A stretch of 64,000 bases of DNA, taken from Lepidonotus clava (Eukaryota; Annelida; Polychaeta; Phyllodocida; Polynoidae). Positions 1 through 10,761 of the stretch are shown here, in pieces (position 1 is the stretch's first letter; each line of letters begins with the position of its first letter). The translations under genes were made by a program, and so were the position numbers. Location: the NCBI GenBank assembly GCA_936440205.1, contig OW387136.1, positions 31,105,927 through 31,169,926 of the forward strand, given 5' to 3'. The notes below the pieces were generated by a model, which was not told the origin of the DNA, made no database searches, and saw only the letters and a list, made by a program, of their open reading frames with translations.

Positions 1-249
1 AGAAAACGTTTTTGATATTTTTGGTAAATGTTATTCTTTTCCTGTTTTTAGGCCCACTAAGGGAAGGGGCCCTAATTATTGTTTTTGGAGAAAGAAAGAT
101 GATTTTATACTGAATCAGTGATCTAGCAATAATTGATTTTAAATCGAATATATACACGTACACAATATTATGTTATATTATAAAACCAATCATTAATCTA
201 GCAATGGTTGTTTGAAATGCAATATAAACACAATGTTATGATACATACA

Positions 250-328
250 AGTCCATCCAGGATTCGAAACCCACAACATAGGTCTTTGGACTTGGAGGGG
301 GTAGCTAACCCTTACACTATGAAGCCAC
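250..328 (-). repeat. tRNA-derived SINE head (or tRNA pseudogene)
   Basis: Read on the minus strand, the segment has an A-box-like stretch (TAGTGTAAGGGTTAGC) followed about 40 bases later by a B-box-like GGTTTCGAATCC, the internal promoter arrangement of a tRNA gene. The two ends do not pair into an acceptor stem, so a functional tRNA is unlikely and a SINE head or pseudogene fits better. The 3' body of a SINE could not be delimited. Confidence 0.45.
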
Positions 329-1526
329 ATAGAGGAACAGAGGGGAACTAAAATTAATAATAATGGTGTCATGACCTAATTTACTGGTTCCCACAGGTAC
401 TTTGAAAATGGACAGGCTTGTAACAGCCTATTTTGCTAGTTCTTGGTATGGCCTGAAGTAAGTTCAGAATGTAGACTGTAATACGTGAAAGGGCATCATT
501 TTAGAAGTAGTAGGGTAATGATCATATACATGTATATGCTATTTATCTGTACAGTGATACGCTTTCCCTATGCTGCAAATCTGGCCTGCAATCGTTACTG
601 CAAAAAAGCATTTGAAACTTGTACTGCATACCAATAAAGCTAGCGCTACCCGTCGTGTTTTATTCGACATCTCCCTGTTTTGTACAGGGAGAGTTGATGG
701 AAGTACCATATTTACTTTATGTAACAGATCGGTTTACTTCTAAAGCGAATGAACACAACGTGATAAACGTCAGAAAAATTAATATAAGCGGCTTACAGTT
801 GTGCAGTGCCGAGAACAGGCTTAGTACCACTGATCGGGGATTATGGTCTCCTTCATAAGTGTGAGGCAGTAGAAGTAATTAACCCATATGGTACTTGAGG
901 CAATAAAGATAGGGAGTAACCCTAGAATGGACTCACTAAAGCCTCGCAGGCTGTTCGATCGCCACCAGTCTATTACCATATAGAGCTTATAGTATTTACC
1001 GGAAGTTCGCCCTTTACAATTCATTGGAAGTCGGAGATATATCTAGTCTATTTCAAGAAATATAAAGAGTTCTATGGGGACAATTACAAAGATTAAAAAA
1101 AACACGTTTAATTTGTTCTGACGCAGAACTTGAGACATTCTAAGATCCTTATATCAGAAATAATAAATGAAGATAACTCCACGTATTGTAAACCATAATT
1201 ACAATGTCCTGAATGGTATATGCTCGCTGTTTAAAATATAATGCTGCGTACTCAGCTGCTCACACTTTCATTCTTTATTTATCTAAGGACAAAACAATAA
1301 CCACTCTTGGCTTGTTATACAACAAGCGCAATATGACAGTATCTTCGATAGTATCTACTGGGTTCAAGCCATAGGTTGTTGGGTTATACCTCACCGGAAA
1401 CAAATGGCAAAGAAAGTTCTAGGTGTGGTACATTAATAACCGTTTTCTGTGAACCCAAAGACCCGGAAATTAAAGTAGTTCTCCTCCTTGGAATTGTTTA
1501 TTTATGGACCTGATTATTGATGTTTA

Positions 1527-1745
1527 GTTGGTTGGGTTGGTTGGTTATTGGTTGATTTACATCCTAATTAACTGCCAGGGTCATAAAAAGGGCAGTAATG
1601 GTGAAGGAATTTATGAGAAGGTAGAGACCATACCCCTACACTTTTAGGGAGAGGTTTTCTTTAATGTGCATGTTCCCGTAGACAGGGCTATACACACAAC
1701 AGCTGCTGACCCTAAGACCTTTGATGGCCCAATCATTGTCACAGA
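1527..1745. repeat. GTTG-led dispersed repeat, copy 1
   Basis: Starts with imperfect GTTG units and then GATTTACATCCTAATTAAC and CCAGGGTCAT. From memory this resembles an abundant dispersed repeat of bivalve genomes with a TTTAACGTCCTATTAACAGCCAGGGTCAT core. A more degraded relative lies at 56547-56715. It is the main taxonomic hint in the window. Confidence 0.4.
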
Positions 1746-1825
1746 GGGATGTTGTTTAGTTTTAAAAGAATTCATAGAACATTATATACATGTGTTAATT
1801 ACATTGAACATTCTGACTTTTCCAG

Positions 1826-3043
1826 ATGCTGGCTTGCCTTCCGCCCCCGGGGAGTGGCCCCGCCCTCCATGAAACCCGCCCCGCTGGAGGAGGGTCGCCG
1901 GCGCCCTCCGTCTGCAGCGACGTCAGTGAGATCAGCCTGGACTTCCAGGTGCAGGAGAAGCCGGCCTTCAAACTCAGCCTGGACGACATCAACCTGGCCC
2001 TGGACCAGGAGAGGTCGCGCTCCCAGCAGCAGTCGCGCTGCGAAGCCGTCAAAGCGGCGCAGACGCGGATGTTGAAGATCTACGCCCGCGCGCGGCAGAA
2101 CCGGCACGGGCCGACGGACAGCATGTCCCTGCCTAGCTTCAGCCGGCCCCAGACCCGGGCTGAGAGCCACCATGACGGGGAGATAATCCGGGCTAAATCC
2201 GCCGTCACCCTGCCCGCCGCCACGGCCCTGTCCACGGCGCTGGCCGAGAGACCCACCAAGTCGCGGCCCGGGTCGAAGATCTGTCTGCGGGTGCAGAGTG
2301 CGCTGAGTGAGAACCCGGCCGAGGACCGCTCGGTGAGCAGTCTGTGCCGCCAGTGCTGTGAGGTGCTCGGCCCCAGGGCCTGCCACCAGTGCGCCAAGAT
2401 CCAGCGGCGCCAGCGCGACATGCGGCGCTTTGAGAGGGCCTACCCGGGCTTCCTGGACACGGACGACGAGGTGACCGCCGCCATAGTGGTCAAGAAGTAC
2501 ATGCCGGCCATGGAGACTGACCACATCCAGAACCTCATGGCGCAGGGCCACATCTCCACCCCCAACTTCAGAGAGTCCCTCCTCAGGCTCAAGGAGGAGG
2601 CCAGGAGAAAGGCCATCGAAGCGGAGAACAAGAGGAACGCCATCCAGAAGGCCGCCTCCAAGGGGCGGGGGACTTACACCTTCTTCTCCAGCATACGAGA
2701 CCTCAACCAGAAGATCGTCTCGGGCAGGGTGTCAAAGAAGGTGGGGGTGCAGTGGGCCGGAGCCCCCGGCAGCGGCGGCGGGCCCACGAGCCTGGTCAAA
2801 GACCCCAACAGCTCGACAAGAGCTGACAAGAAGATGAGCTTCACCGAGCTCATCTGCCCCATGTTTATCAGCCCCAAGAGACTCAAGTCGGAGCCGCCCG
2901 GGTTCGTGGCCCACTACGAGCCGCCCCTCCTGCCTAAGGTGTGTCAGAACGTGGAGCCCGCCTTCTTCGCCGGCTGTGAGACGCCGTACAAACTGCCCGA
3001 CAGGCTGCCAGAGAAACCGCTCGACACCGACGAGTCGTCGTAG
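1826..3043 (+). CDS. Unrecognised protein, probable last coding exon (405 codons)
   Basis: I do not recognise this protein. The reading frame is open for 405 codons and much richer in GC than its surroundings. It begins exactly after a splice acceptor (CAG at 1823-1825) and is followed by AATAAA at 3110-3115, so it is best read as the 3' exon of a gene that starts upstream; ATG 1826 could also be a true start. Residues 174-189 carry a C-x2-C-C-x7-C-x2-C cluster that could bind zinc. Residues about 250-275 are a charged, likely helical stretch (KEEARRKAIEAENKR), and the N-terminal third is rich in Ser, Arg and Pro. No signal peptide or membrane segment is seen. The incoming intron phase is unknown because an in-frame stop lies just before the acceptor. 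Confidence 0.65.
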   Translation: MLACLPPPGSGPALHETRPAGGGSPAPSVCSDVSEISLDFQVQEKPAFKLSLDDINLALDQERSRSQQQSRCEAVKAAQTRMLKIYARARQNRHGPTDSMSLPSFSRPQTRAESHHDGEIIRAKSAVTLPAATALSTALAERPTKSRPGSKICLRVQSALSENPAEDRSVSSLCRQCCEVLGPRACHQCAKIQRRQRDMRRFERAYPGFLDTDDEVTAAIVVKKYMPAMETDHIQNLMAQGHISTPNFRESLLRLKEEARRKAIEAENKRNAIQKAASKGRGTYTFFSSIRDLNQKIVSGRVSKKVGVQWAGAPGSGGGPTSLVKDPNSSTRADKKMSFTELICPMFISPKRLKSEPPGFVAHYEPPLLPKVCQNVEPAFFAGCETPYKLPDRLPEKPLDTDESS

Positions 3044-3109
3044 ACGCTGTATATTTTAGGGGAAAAACTATAATATATAGGGTAAAAGATAGATGTAATT
3101 ATTGTTGTA

Positions 3110-3115
3110 AATAAA
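3110..3115 (+). terminator. Polyadenylation signal AATAAA
   Basis: Canonical AATAAA 67 bases after the stop codon of the 1826-3043 exon, supporting that exon as the 3' end of its gene. Confidence 0.6.
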
Positions 3116-3962
3116 AGAAAAGAGGCCTGCTGTGCAAGACTCTCTTCGACTCGAAACATAGAAATGATAACACTAGATCATTGCTGTATCATATTAATAC
3201 AGCATAACACTTACTTTACTACTAGTAGGAAAAGACAATCATGTGTTATAGTTAATCATATTTCCACGTCATGTAAACATCTACAGAATCATTTTAGTTT
3301 TCATCAGGCAATATATATCAATACTTGTTACATCGGATGAAAGCAAAAATGGATTAGAATTAATCAGGCAGAACATAGACTGATACAATTCTTTTATAAA
3401 TAAGAAATGATTACCCCTAGGCCTGTAAGATTATTCGAATCCTTTTTGAAGTAAGTGTTGACAAAACGTTACAGGCTTACAGGCAGTTGTTCGACACGAT
3501 AATGTATCGACCTTACCAGAAGATAAAATAGATGTTATCAAGCATGGTTTCAACTGGTGTGTCAAGTACTGATACTGATATAAATCTTAAAGTTGTCCTG
3601 ACTAAGAAACAAACATCTATGATACTCATTTATTAATGTAAAAGAATAATAAACGTTACTCATGTCGTTTATATGATCTTCCCAAACCATTTCTGAACTA
3701 AAACTTAGGGGTTGTTTGTGTGGGTCAAACAGAAGGGGCGGTGTATGGGGTCCTAGCCTCCCTCCACCCTATACCTTTTTTGGTATGAATACCACTCCAA
3801 AACCCATTGTCTTTTCGAGAAAAAAACCTCCCAGCCTTTTCGAAATTCCGCATGGTTAAAGAGTGCAATTGTAACGCGGCTTCCGTCATCTTATATATGA
3901 TACATTGAAAAAGTATAGTATGTGTCTGAACTTTTTCATATTTCGCTTTACTTTAACACAAT

Positions 3963-4132
3963 CAGGGGCGGTTCCAGAAATTTTCGAAAAGATGGGGGAG
4001 GGGGGGCGCCCTATTGTAAAGTTTTTCACCGGACCCCACGGGTGCGAAAATTTTACATTTAAAATAATCAATATTTGGCCAAAAGTAAGGGGGCGCGCGT
4101 CCTCTGTGCCCCCCCTCCTAAATCCGCTACTA
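3963..4132. mobile_element. hAT-like MITE, CAGGGGCGG terminus, copy 1
   Basis: Starts CAGGGGCGGTTCCAG and ends in a degenerate inverse of it (AAATCCGCTAC). Related ends occur at 7267-7397, 24043-24224 and 38177-38303. CAGGGG ends are typical of hAT non-autonomous elements. No clean 8-bp target duplication is visible. About 170 bp, non-coding. Confidence 0.5.
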
Positions 4133-4146
4133 ACAATTTACAGTTA

Positions 4147-4305
4147 CACCCTTCCCACAAACTTGCGCAGTCCCCAACCTTGGCTACCTTTTGGGGCTTT
4201 TGGTACCTGGTGCACCTCACTCCATATAGGTTACCTATAGGGGAACCCCTAAAAGATTATTTCACATTTAATTCACCAGGGGGCGTCACTTTAATAAGAA
4301 AGGTG
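4147..4305. mobile_element. TA-flanked MITE, CACCTTTCC terminus, copy 1
   Basis: About 159 bp, from CACCCTTCCCACAAACTTG to GAAAGGTG, with TA on both sides (4145-4146 and 4306-4307), as in Tc1/mariner-type insertions. A second full-length copy lies at 15566-15722, and a fragment of the left end at about 35882-35907. It starts 14 bp after the hAT-like MITE. Confidence 0.65.
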
Positions 4306-4309
4306 TAAA

Positions 4310-7260
4310 GGATCGTTGACTATAGATTTCGTCATCTGATAGAAAGGAGCTAATACATCGACATTCACGGCTGTGTTGTACTCTTTAAGCGACGGTAAAG
4401 TATTGGTTGGAAATCGAAGCTGCGTCCAGTCACCATGACTCGACCAGGGTCGGCTAGTTTATCTCCAGGGATTGATCCCCTGTTGATGGTTAGCATTAAT
4501 ATTGATCCCCTGATACGCCCAACACCTTGGTCACAGCATGACTTGCGCGCTGCAGCGGGGGAGGGATCACATGAATAAAGGTACGACTCTCATGCGCATT
4601 TTAAGTCCCATATTTTAACAACAATTCGATAGTGTCCCTTTCCCTAGTAGAGAATAAAGAGGTTATTGAAATATGCAATACTAAAGGTTATATATGTATA
4701 TGTACATGGCAATATAATATGTCATGAAGATCAAATATCAAAGGTCTGCTCATGGTCACAATGTTTAGTTTTCGTCATATTTGTGTCCTGTTGTATCTTA
4801 GCAATTAGCAAATAGTGTTTATTTCGGGAAATATTGATGATCAACAATCACAACAATATATTGTATGTTACCGGTCTTGGGGAAACGGTAACTAAACGGA
4901 TATGGTATAGGTTTGCTCTAAATCTATTATTAAGGGAGATATTTACAAAAAAGAGTACATCATACATATTATCATTAGAGTTTTTGTCTTTGGTACAATT
5001 TTCCAGATATTCCTAATTTTAGAACAAAAACATTCTATTTTTAATGACAGTTACATTATGGGTAATTTGGTTTGAAATATCTTGTCTCCCATTAATGATG
5101 AAACAAGCAATGTCAAAACTTTGCCATGGAAATAGAAAGAGGAATCTCCCGATTCAAATAGCTTTAGGCCTATTATGGAAGTAATGCGAGTAATTCAAAT
5201 CAGGGGTGTGGGAGTTTAGGCAAAGTTGAGGAATTCAAATGTGCATATCTCAGCCTCTATTAGGGATATTCAAATATGGTGTCCACCATTTGAAAGGGTG
5301 TATTATGAGTTTTTATTGATATTTTCGCCCTAAGGTCACCTTTTTCCACGTTGGGTCACAATCTTTATTACATTGACTGACAGTAAAATCCTTGTTATAA
5401 AACGCCCAATTATCGTCGTTTTATCGTGTTTTTTTGTTCTATAACTGTCTACAACAGGTGGTAGATTATGTCTGTATGTCGTAAAATCCGAGTAAAAAAT
5501 CCATTCTAAAGGATTCTAAAGCTCAGTGTTGTGTTTAGCACTTCAATGTTACTTCTGTGCAAAGGTACCTTTCACCACTAATCAATGTGATGAGTCGAAA
5601 CGGCGTTAAGCATCCATTACTCACTCATTCAATGTGATGACGCTCGATAAATGTACCCGCCATGTTCGTGACGATGACATTACACACGTAAACTTGTCAT
5701 GTACACCCGGATACAAGATAATTGCATCAGTTTCTCCGTACAAATCGTATTACAGATATAAATATGATTAAGGATCATACAGGGGGCGTATTCATCGATT
5801 AGATGTTTTGTCGAAATAGCCAACACGAATTTCACATTCTTAATGCTTATGTAATGTACTTGTATCTTTTCAACGACGTATTTGGTGTTGTTGTCGAATA
5901 CAAAATCCATAGAATTGAGGATAGCACGACAAATTTGGTCTAATCGTCGAATAAAGATCTATAAAGCTGATAGCACTTCGTTCATTTTCGGATAATCATA
6001 ATGGAAAAGACCTACAATTAATAGTCTTGTTGCAAGGAGAGAAACATCATAATTATCATAATATTATCCTGTTAGGTTCCATAGCTCCCACTAACATAAA
6101 ATAAAAACCACATATTTTATGGGCTTACAATACATGGGGCAGCGTGTACTATCATATCGAGAAATTCATAGATTTGACGTAAAGACAAGCCTAGCTGCAT
6201 GGTGAAAAGGATTCTGTAGGGACCGAACCGATTATATGAATTTGTTTGTTTGCCAGCAATAATTATCTTTTGATCAGTGCAGTTATTCACCGACGCGTGA
6301 AGGCAAATATTAGGTAATTGGCCATGGGAAAGCAAGATTATTACTACATTCAGGATAATTGACACTTTGCTAAGTGACCAAGTCAGGGATAATCAAATGA
6401 AGCAAATGAATGTATTATATCAGGGCCTGTTCATTAGAACTGTGGCCTTATAAGAACTGTGGCTGCTGGTGATGGTAGCGGTAGATAGGGGTGCCACTGT
6501 GAATTTGTTATATTGTGCATGTTCTCTTCGTTTTTAGGTCCGTGTAGCCAACAGGGAGTTAGTTTTGGTGATTTGATAGGAATATTTATGAAGAGTCTCG
6601 GAGCTTTGAAAAATAATGTATGGCATGAAATAGTATAAAATTTAACTTTAGAGAAGATGAGTAGCTAGAAACTCTACATTTTTCGATGAAGATTGATCAC
6701 GTATGCCCCAGTTACAATTTCATCGAAGGTACATAAAGCTCTTTCCTGTTTTCTTTTATATTCAAACAAGGTTCTTACCTTTTTGGAGATTTGTATGTGT
6801 GTAACAACACTTAGACCTACAATCCTATTAAAGCTGAATGCAAATCATGACCAACGCACAGGATCCCCCGCCCAATCTGTGCAAAGATCAACGATTTATT
6901 TTTTGGCGTTGAGTATTATTATTATTAGATTTTTTCAAAAGCATGACGCCCTGCTAGCGTTATAACCCGAACCAATAAGCTGGAGTATGGGTACCAATAG
7001 GTACAGGCTAAAGGTGTTGGGATTAAAGCGTCTATAGCAGGGTCCACTGCGCAGATTCATGGAAAAGGTTATTGCATCACAAGCATCATTTACTACCACA
7101 TTGTCCTTTTTGAGGGCCCCATCAGTTCTGCCATAGTTTGACGTCACCTGCTTTTCGCTCACGAAAGTGGCCAAAATCGCTCTTTCGCATGCAATCTTAG
7201 GAGGTCAGTGACCATCTGATAAAATGTAAGGCGATAATAGATCATTCTCTATAAGTAGGT
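4310..7260. other. Gene-free stretch
   Basis: Only short reading frames without splice context or recognisable protein. A 76-codon minus-strand frame at 5680-5910 has no family resemblance or splice signals that I could support. Nothing else is annotated. Confidence 0.4.
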
Positions 7261-7266
7261 ATGTTT

Positions 7267-7397
7267 TAGAGGCGGATTCAGAACGTTGCAAGGTTGAGGG
7301 TAAGACCGACCGATGGTGTAAGTAGTATATGTAAAGTAGGATACTGTAGCGGGTCCAAACATAATTATCCTAAACACTTCTTCTGAATCCGCCCCTG
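7267..7397. mobile_element. hAT-like MITE, CAGGGGCGG family, copy 2
   Basis: Terminal inverted repeats AGAGGCGGATTCAGAA (7268 on) and TTCTGAATCCGCCCCT (ending 7396) match over 16 bases with one mismatch. 131 bp, non-coding. Confidence 0.6.
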
Positions 7398-8297
7398 TCA
7401 GAAGACGATTCATGAAACGGTTTGTAAACAAATTTCGTTTTGTATATCAAGATTTATTTTCATATGAATGTTCTCCTTTAAAATCGCGTTATATGACAGC
7501 ACAAAATGTCTCTGTTTGGTATTTGCGTTCTCACTGTTCTTATGTAGTTGTACCTGAAGATGTCGGTAGACAAGATTATTGCTTTTTGCATTCATGATAA
7601 AATACAATTGAAATCAAACAAGCCAACAATGGAATTCGGAATAATGTATAGAACATCAAGAGGGATTCATGTAGATATGTTTAATGTTTCATGGTGAAAC
7701 TATTACGGATTTACGAACAATGCAATGTTAGACGAACGTATCGATAATTAATTGTATCATGATATATAACGATATGTTTCGTTCATCGAAGCCAAAACCA
7801 AATTCATTAAGAAATACAAAACTTTGAATAATATGTGCTTGGCACTGTACATTTCATACATAATACTAACAGCAATTGTCTAAGTTGCATAATTTAAAAG
7901 TTCATGCCTCCTTTGCACACGACTTTCAGACAACATTTTGGAATCAAATCAAATCAGTGGTAGTGATTAATTCCCAACGAATGTTCGATTTGGGTTTTTA
8001 TAGAGAAAAAGAACTGAAAGTGAGTTGAAAGGCCAATCTATGTTCATATGGAATTATTTTGTTAGGATCCTGGTGCGCGAAACGTTAGCACACAGGTATA
8101 CCTTCATTTTACAGGACAATGTAAGTATCCTCTATTCCCATCGTCATTGCCACGGCCTTATAAAAATAACATCGCTTCCATTAGATTTGTAAAATAAACC
8201 ATTATCTTTCCTGTCATTGCAATGGAAGTCTACAGTCGGCATGCAATTCGCCAAAATACTACTTTTTATCATCATAATCATGTCGCATCAGTCATAA

Positions 8298-10703
8298 TTA
8301 GGCAAATCTATCGTACAGATTAACAGGTTCACCCGTCATGCCTTTAAAGATAACAAAGGCAAGGGCGATTAGGATTAAGGCCCCAATCAGTATGCCTATA
8401 ACGATGCCCGCCTTTTCCCCTCCGGACAGGTCGTTGCTGGCCTCGGTGGCGGGGGTGGTGCCCCCTCCGACCCTGACGGGGGCCTGGCAGGCGTACCCGA
8501 TGTATTCCCCACACACCTCGTTGTGCCACTGGGACGTCAGGTAGTTGACCTCCACGCAGTAGTGCAGGGTGTCTGCCGACGGCTGGGTGCGGCCCCAGTA
8601 GGTGTAGTTGGTCTTGGTACCGTCCACCCACTCATAGGGGGCTGAGGTGTTCTTCTTGGACAGACCGATCCAGAAGTTGGAGCTCATCGGCAGGTCCGAG
8701 TTCAGGGTCATGCCGTCGTGGATGTAACTGTTCTGCTCCCAGGTGGTGATGACGGCTAGGCTGGCGTCCGGACCGCCGTTTAGGGTGCAGCTTTTGCGGG
8801 CCTGGGTCCAGGTGCGATAATCCCGGGGCTTAAAGAGGTAACAGGTCGAGCCGTACTGCACCCAACCTTGTCCCGGGCAGGAGCCGTTGACAGGCGGCGG
8901 GGAGGGTTCGATTGGCAATTTGTTCATTTTACACAGGCGGCCGCGGGTGTACGTGCATAAGCTACTGATCCATCGACCTTTGTACGAAGAACTCACCGCC
9001 ATGTATGTGCAGTCGTAGTTTGAGCTGGGATCATCGTTGGGATAACCCGGGTAAAAATTGCTGTATTCCAAGGGACTCTCGTCCGTCCACCTCCAGGTGT
9101 GGTCCTGGACGGACCGGTACATGCCCAGCCACACAGCAGAGTACGAGCTCACCTTGTACAGTTTCTTGTAGATGATATCGTTGGTGGCCGGGTCGTGAAT
9201 AGAGGCCATGGTGGCGTTAGGATGCATCCTCTTGCATTCCTCCAGTGTGGTCGACCAGGCTGCATTGCAGCCGGTGCCGTAGCACATAAAGTAGCAATGC
9301 CCGCCCAACTCGAACCACTGGTTGTTGAGACACCGCCCTTCCTCCATCACCGGCGGCGGGGTGATGGCGTCGCCCGTGCTCTTCTTGCAGATCACCGGGA
9401 GGCTGTTGGAACAGGAGTCGTCGTACCAGTCACCGTCCTCTCGGAGCATGGAGACACACCCGCCGCCCTCCGCCCTCTTGGGCTGGCCCTGTCCCCAGCG
9501 GGTGAAGAGCACGTACCAGTCGTTCTCCCACTTGTACTCCCTGGCACTGTCATCATAGTAAAGTCCGGTCCAAGCAGCCTGGTACTTAGCGTCCTGCATC
9601 AGGAGCATGAACTGCACGGCGGCCGCCTCTTCGTTGGTGTGCATGTACACCATCGATGTGCCCTGATTGTCGCAGTACTGTTTGGCCTTGGCCCACGTCA
9701 TCTCCTGGTCGATGAACCGGTAACAGTCCTTGCCATGAGGGGTGTACCCCGAGGGACATGTGTGGGGCTGGGTCGGGGGTGCCGTGGGGATAATGTTCGC
9801 CGGATCCTTTGAAATCTGGCACACATATCCATATAAGTAGTCATTACAGTACGCATCGTTGTACCAACTTCCAGAAGGCTTGGTGCCCGATGATATTTGC
9901 GCGCATCCATATGTGTAAGTGCTCGAGCCGTCCGCCCAGTTTGTTATACCCACGGGAGTGTTGTCCACCCATGTCCATGGATAGGAGGAGGACAATTTTC
10001 GCAGTCCAAGAAAGAATTTGTCAGTGGTTTTGTAAGCTCCTACGAGATACGTAAGGAGGGCGCTATCCGCCGGGCTGTTCACACAGGCCAAATTTGCGCC
10101 TTTATAGTTTTCTTCTTGGCATGCCTTTTTCGCGTCGTCCCATTTCACCGATTTTTTAAGCGGGCCTACGAACTTGAAACATTTATCGGAGTTGGTGCCC
10201 GTGTAGCCGGACGGACAGTAGCCGCCGACCGTGGTGGTCGGGAGTGTGGTTTTCGGGGTATGGGTGCTGAAACCTGAAGGCCTCTTGCAAATCATTCCTC
10301 TATGTTTCCCGCAATTGTCGCTGTACCAAAGATTGGTATAATAGGAATACCTGTAGGCGCACAGGTGGTCGTCCTTGGGGTAGTATGTCGGCCACTCATC
10401 CAGGGATGTCGACTTGCCGTCCACCCACGTCCACTTCCCACTCAGTTTGTTAAGCCCCATCCACAAACCAGAGCTAAACGAGGGACGGGTCGTTTTAATC
10501 CAGTCGTCTTCCGCCTTCGTTTCTATAGTAGCGAGGTCCCCACCATCCTTCATACAGGCTTCACGGGCGGTGTACCACGAATAGTCATCATCGGAGTAGC
10601 TATTTGTGATGTAGTAGTCGTTCCCATTGAATGTGTACTTCCAATTCAGGCAGAAACCTCCTCGGACCAGAAGAAACAACAGGAAAACGGTTCCCTCCTT
10701 CAT
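8298..10703 (-). CDS. Type I membrane protein with five C-type lectin domains
   Basis: A whole 801-residue protein in one exon. I start it at ATG 10701-10703; the frame is open a little further upstream but only with a TTG. Residues 1-18 are a signal peptide (MKEGTVFLLFLLVRGGFC). Five CTLDs follow at about 21-140, 163-296, 316-440, 458-592 and 609-740, joined by Thr/Pro-rich linkers. Domains 2-5 have the extra N-terminal cysteine pair of long-form CTLDs. The sugar-binding triplet is degenerate in each (QPK in domain 3, YPN in domain 4, QPS in domain 5), and WND survives only as WYND, WYDD or WHNE, so calcium-dependent sugar binding is uncertain. A membrane helix spans about 765-787. The 15-residue tail contains YDRF, a possible YxxF-type endocytosis signal. 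By family it is an endocytic or adhesion receptor; ligand unknown. Confidence 0.9.
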   Translation of the reverse strand: MKEGTVFLLFLLVRGGFCLNWKYTFNGNDYYITNSYSDDDYSWYTAREACMKDGGDLATIETKAEDDWIKTTRPSFSSGLWMGLNKLSGKWTWVDGKSTSLDEWPTYYPKDDHLCAYRYSYYTNLWYSDNCGKHRGMICKRPSGFSTHTPKTTLPTTTVGGYCPSGYTGTNSDKCFKFVGPLKKSVKWDDAKKACQEENYKGANLACVNSPADSALLTYLVGAYKTTDKFFLGLRKLSSSYPWTWVDNTPVGITNWADGSSTYTYGCAQISSGTKPSGSWYNDAYCNDYLYGYVCQISKDPANIIPTAPPTQPHTCPSGYTPHGKDCYRFIDQEMTWAKAKQYCDNQGTSMVYMHTNEEAAAVQFMLLMQDAKYQAAWTGLYYDDSAREYKWENDWYVLFTRWGQGQPKRAEGGGCVSMLREDGDWYDDSCSNSLPVICKKSTGDAITPPPVMEEGRCLNNQWFELGGHCYFMCYGTGCNAAWSTTLEECKRMHPNATMASIHDPATNDIIYKKLYKVSSYSAVWLGMYRSVQDHTWRWTDESPLEYSNFYPGYPNDDPSSNYDCTYMAVSSSYKGRWISSLCTYTRGRLCKMNKLPIEPSPPPVNGSCPGQGWVQYGSTCYLFKPRDYRTWTQARKSCTLNGGPDASLAVITTWEQNSYIHDGMTLNSDLPMSSNFWIGLSKKNTSAPYEWVDGTKTNYTYWGRTQPSADTLHYCVEVNYLTSQWHNEVCGEYIGYACQAPVRVGGGTTPATEASNDLSGGEKAGIVIGILIGALILIALAFVIFKGMTGEPVNLYDRFA

Positions 10704-10753
10704 CTTGACGCTCTTTTCTTCAGGTGGCAACTAAATTTCCAGACGCAATCGGC

Positions 10754-10761
10754 TGTATTTA
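10754..10761 (-). promoter_or_regulatory. Possible TATA-like box of the lectin receptor gene
   Basis: The minus strand reads TTAAATAC about 55 bases before ATG 10703, a plausible distance for a short 5' UTR. Sequence resemblance only. Confidence 0.25.

Larger units (their letters stand above)
1..1825. other. Non-coding flank or intron before the 1826 exon
   Basis: No exon could be supported here. It holds the SINE head near 250-328 and a GTTG-led dispersed repeat at 1527-1745. It ends in a good splice acceptor (TTCTGACTTTTCCAG, ending at 1825), so much of it is probably intron of the gene whose last exon starts at 1826. Confidence 0.5.

Noticed and set aside
250-328. Functional tRNA gene
   Set aside because: A- and B-box-like sequences are present, but the ends do not form an acceptor stem.
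1799-2551. 250-codon minus-strand frame opposite the 1826 exon
   Set aside because: High GC removes stop codons from the opposite strand; splice and polyadenylation signals support the plus strand only.
5680-5910. 76-codon minus-strand frame, with an ATGGCGG motif nearby at 5663
   Set aside because: Codon use is suggestive, but no splice site joins it to anything and the ATGGCGG frame stops after 12 codons; too weak to call.
9099-9812. 237-codon plus-strand frame opposite the lectin gene
   Set aside because: It is the antisense shadow of CTLD-coding sequence, with no domain or start context of its own.
10704-10730. Longer lectin receptor start, nine residues upstream
   Set aside because: That start is a TTG. 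ATG 10703 directly precedes a clean signal peptide, so it was chosen.
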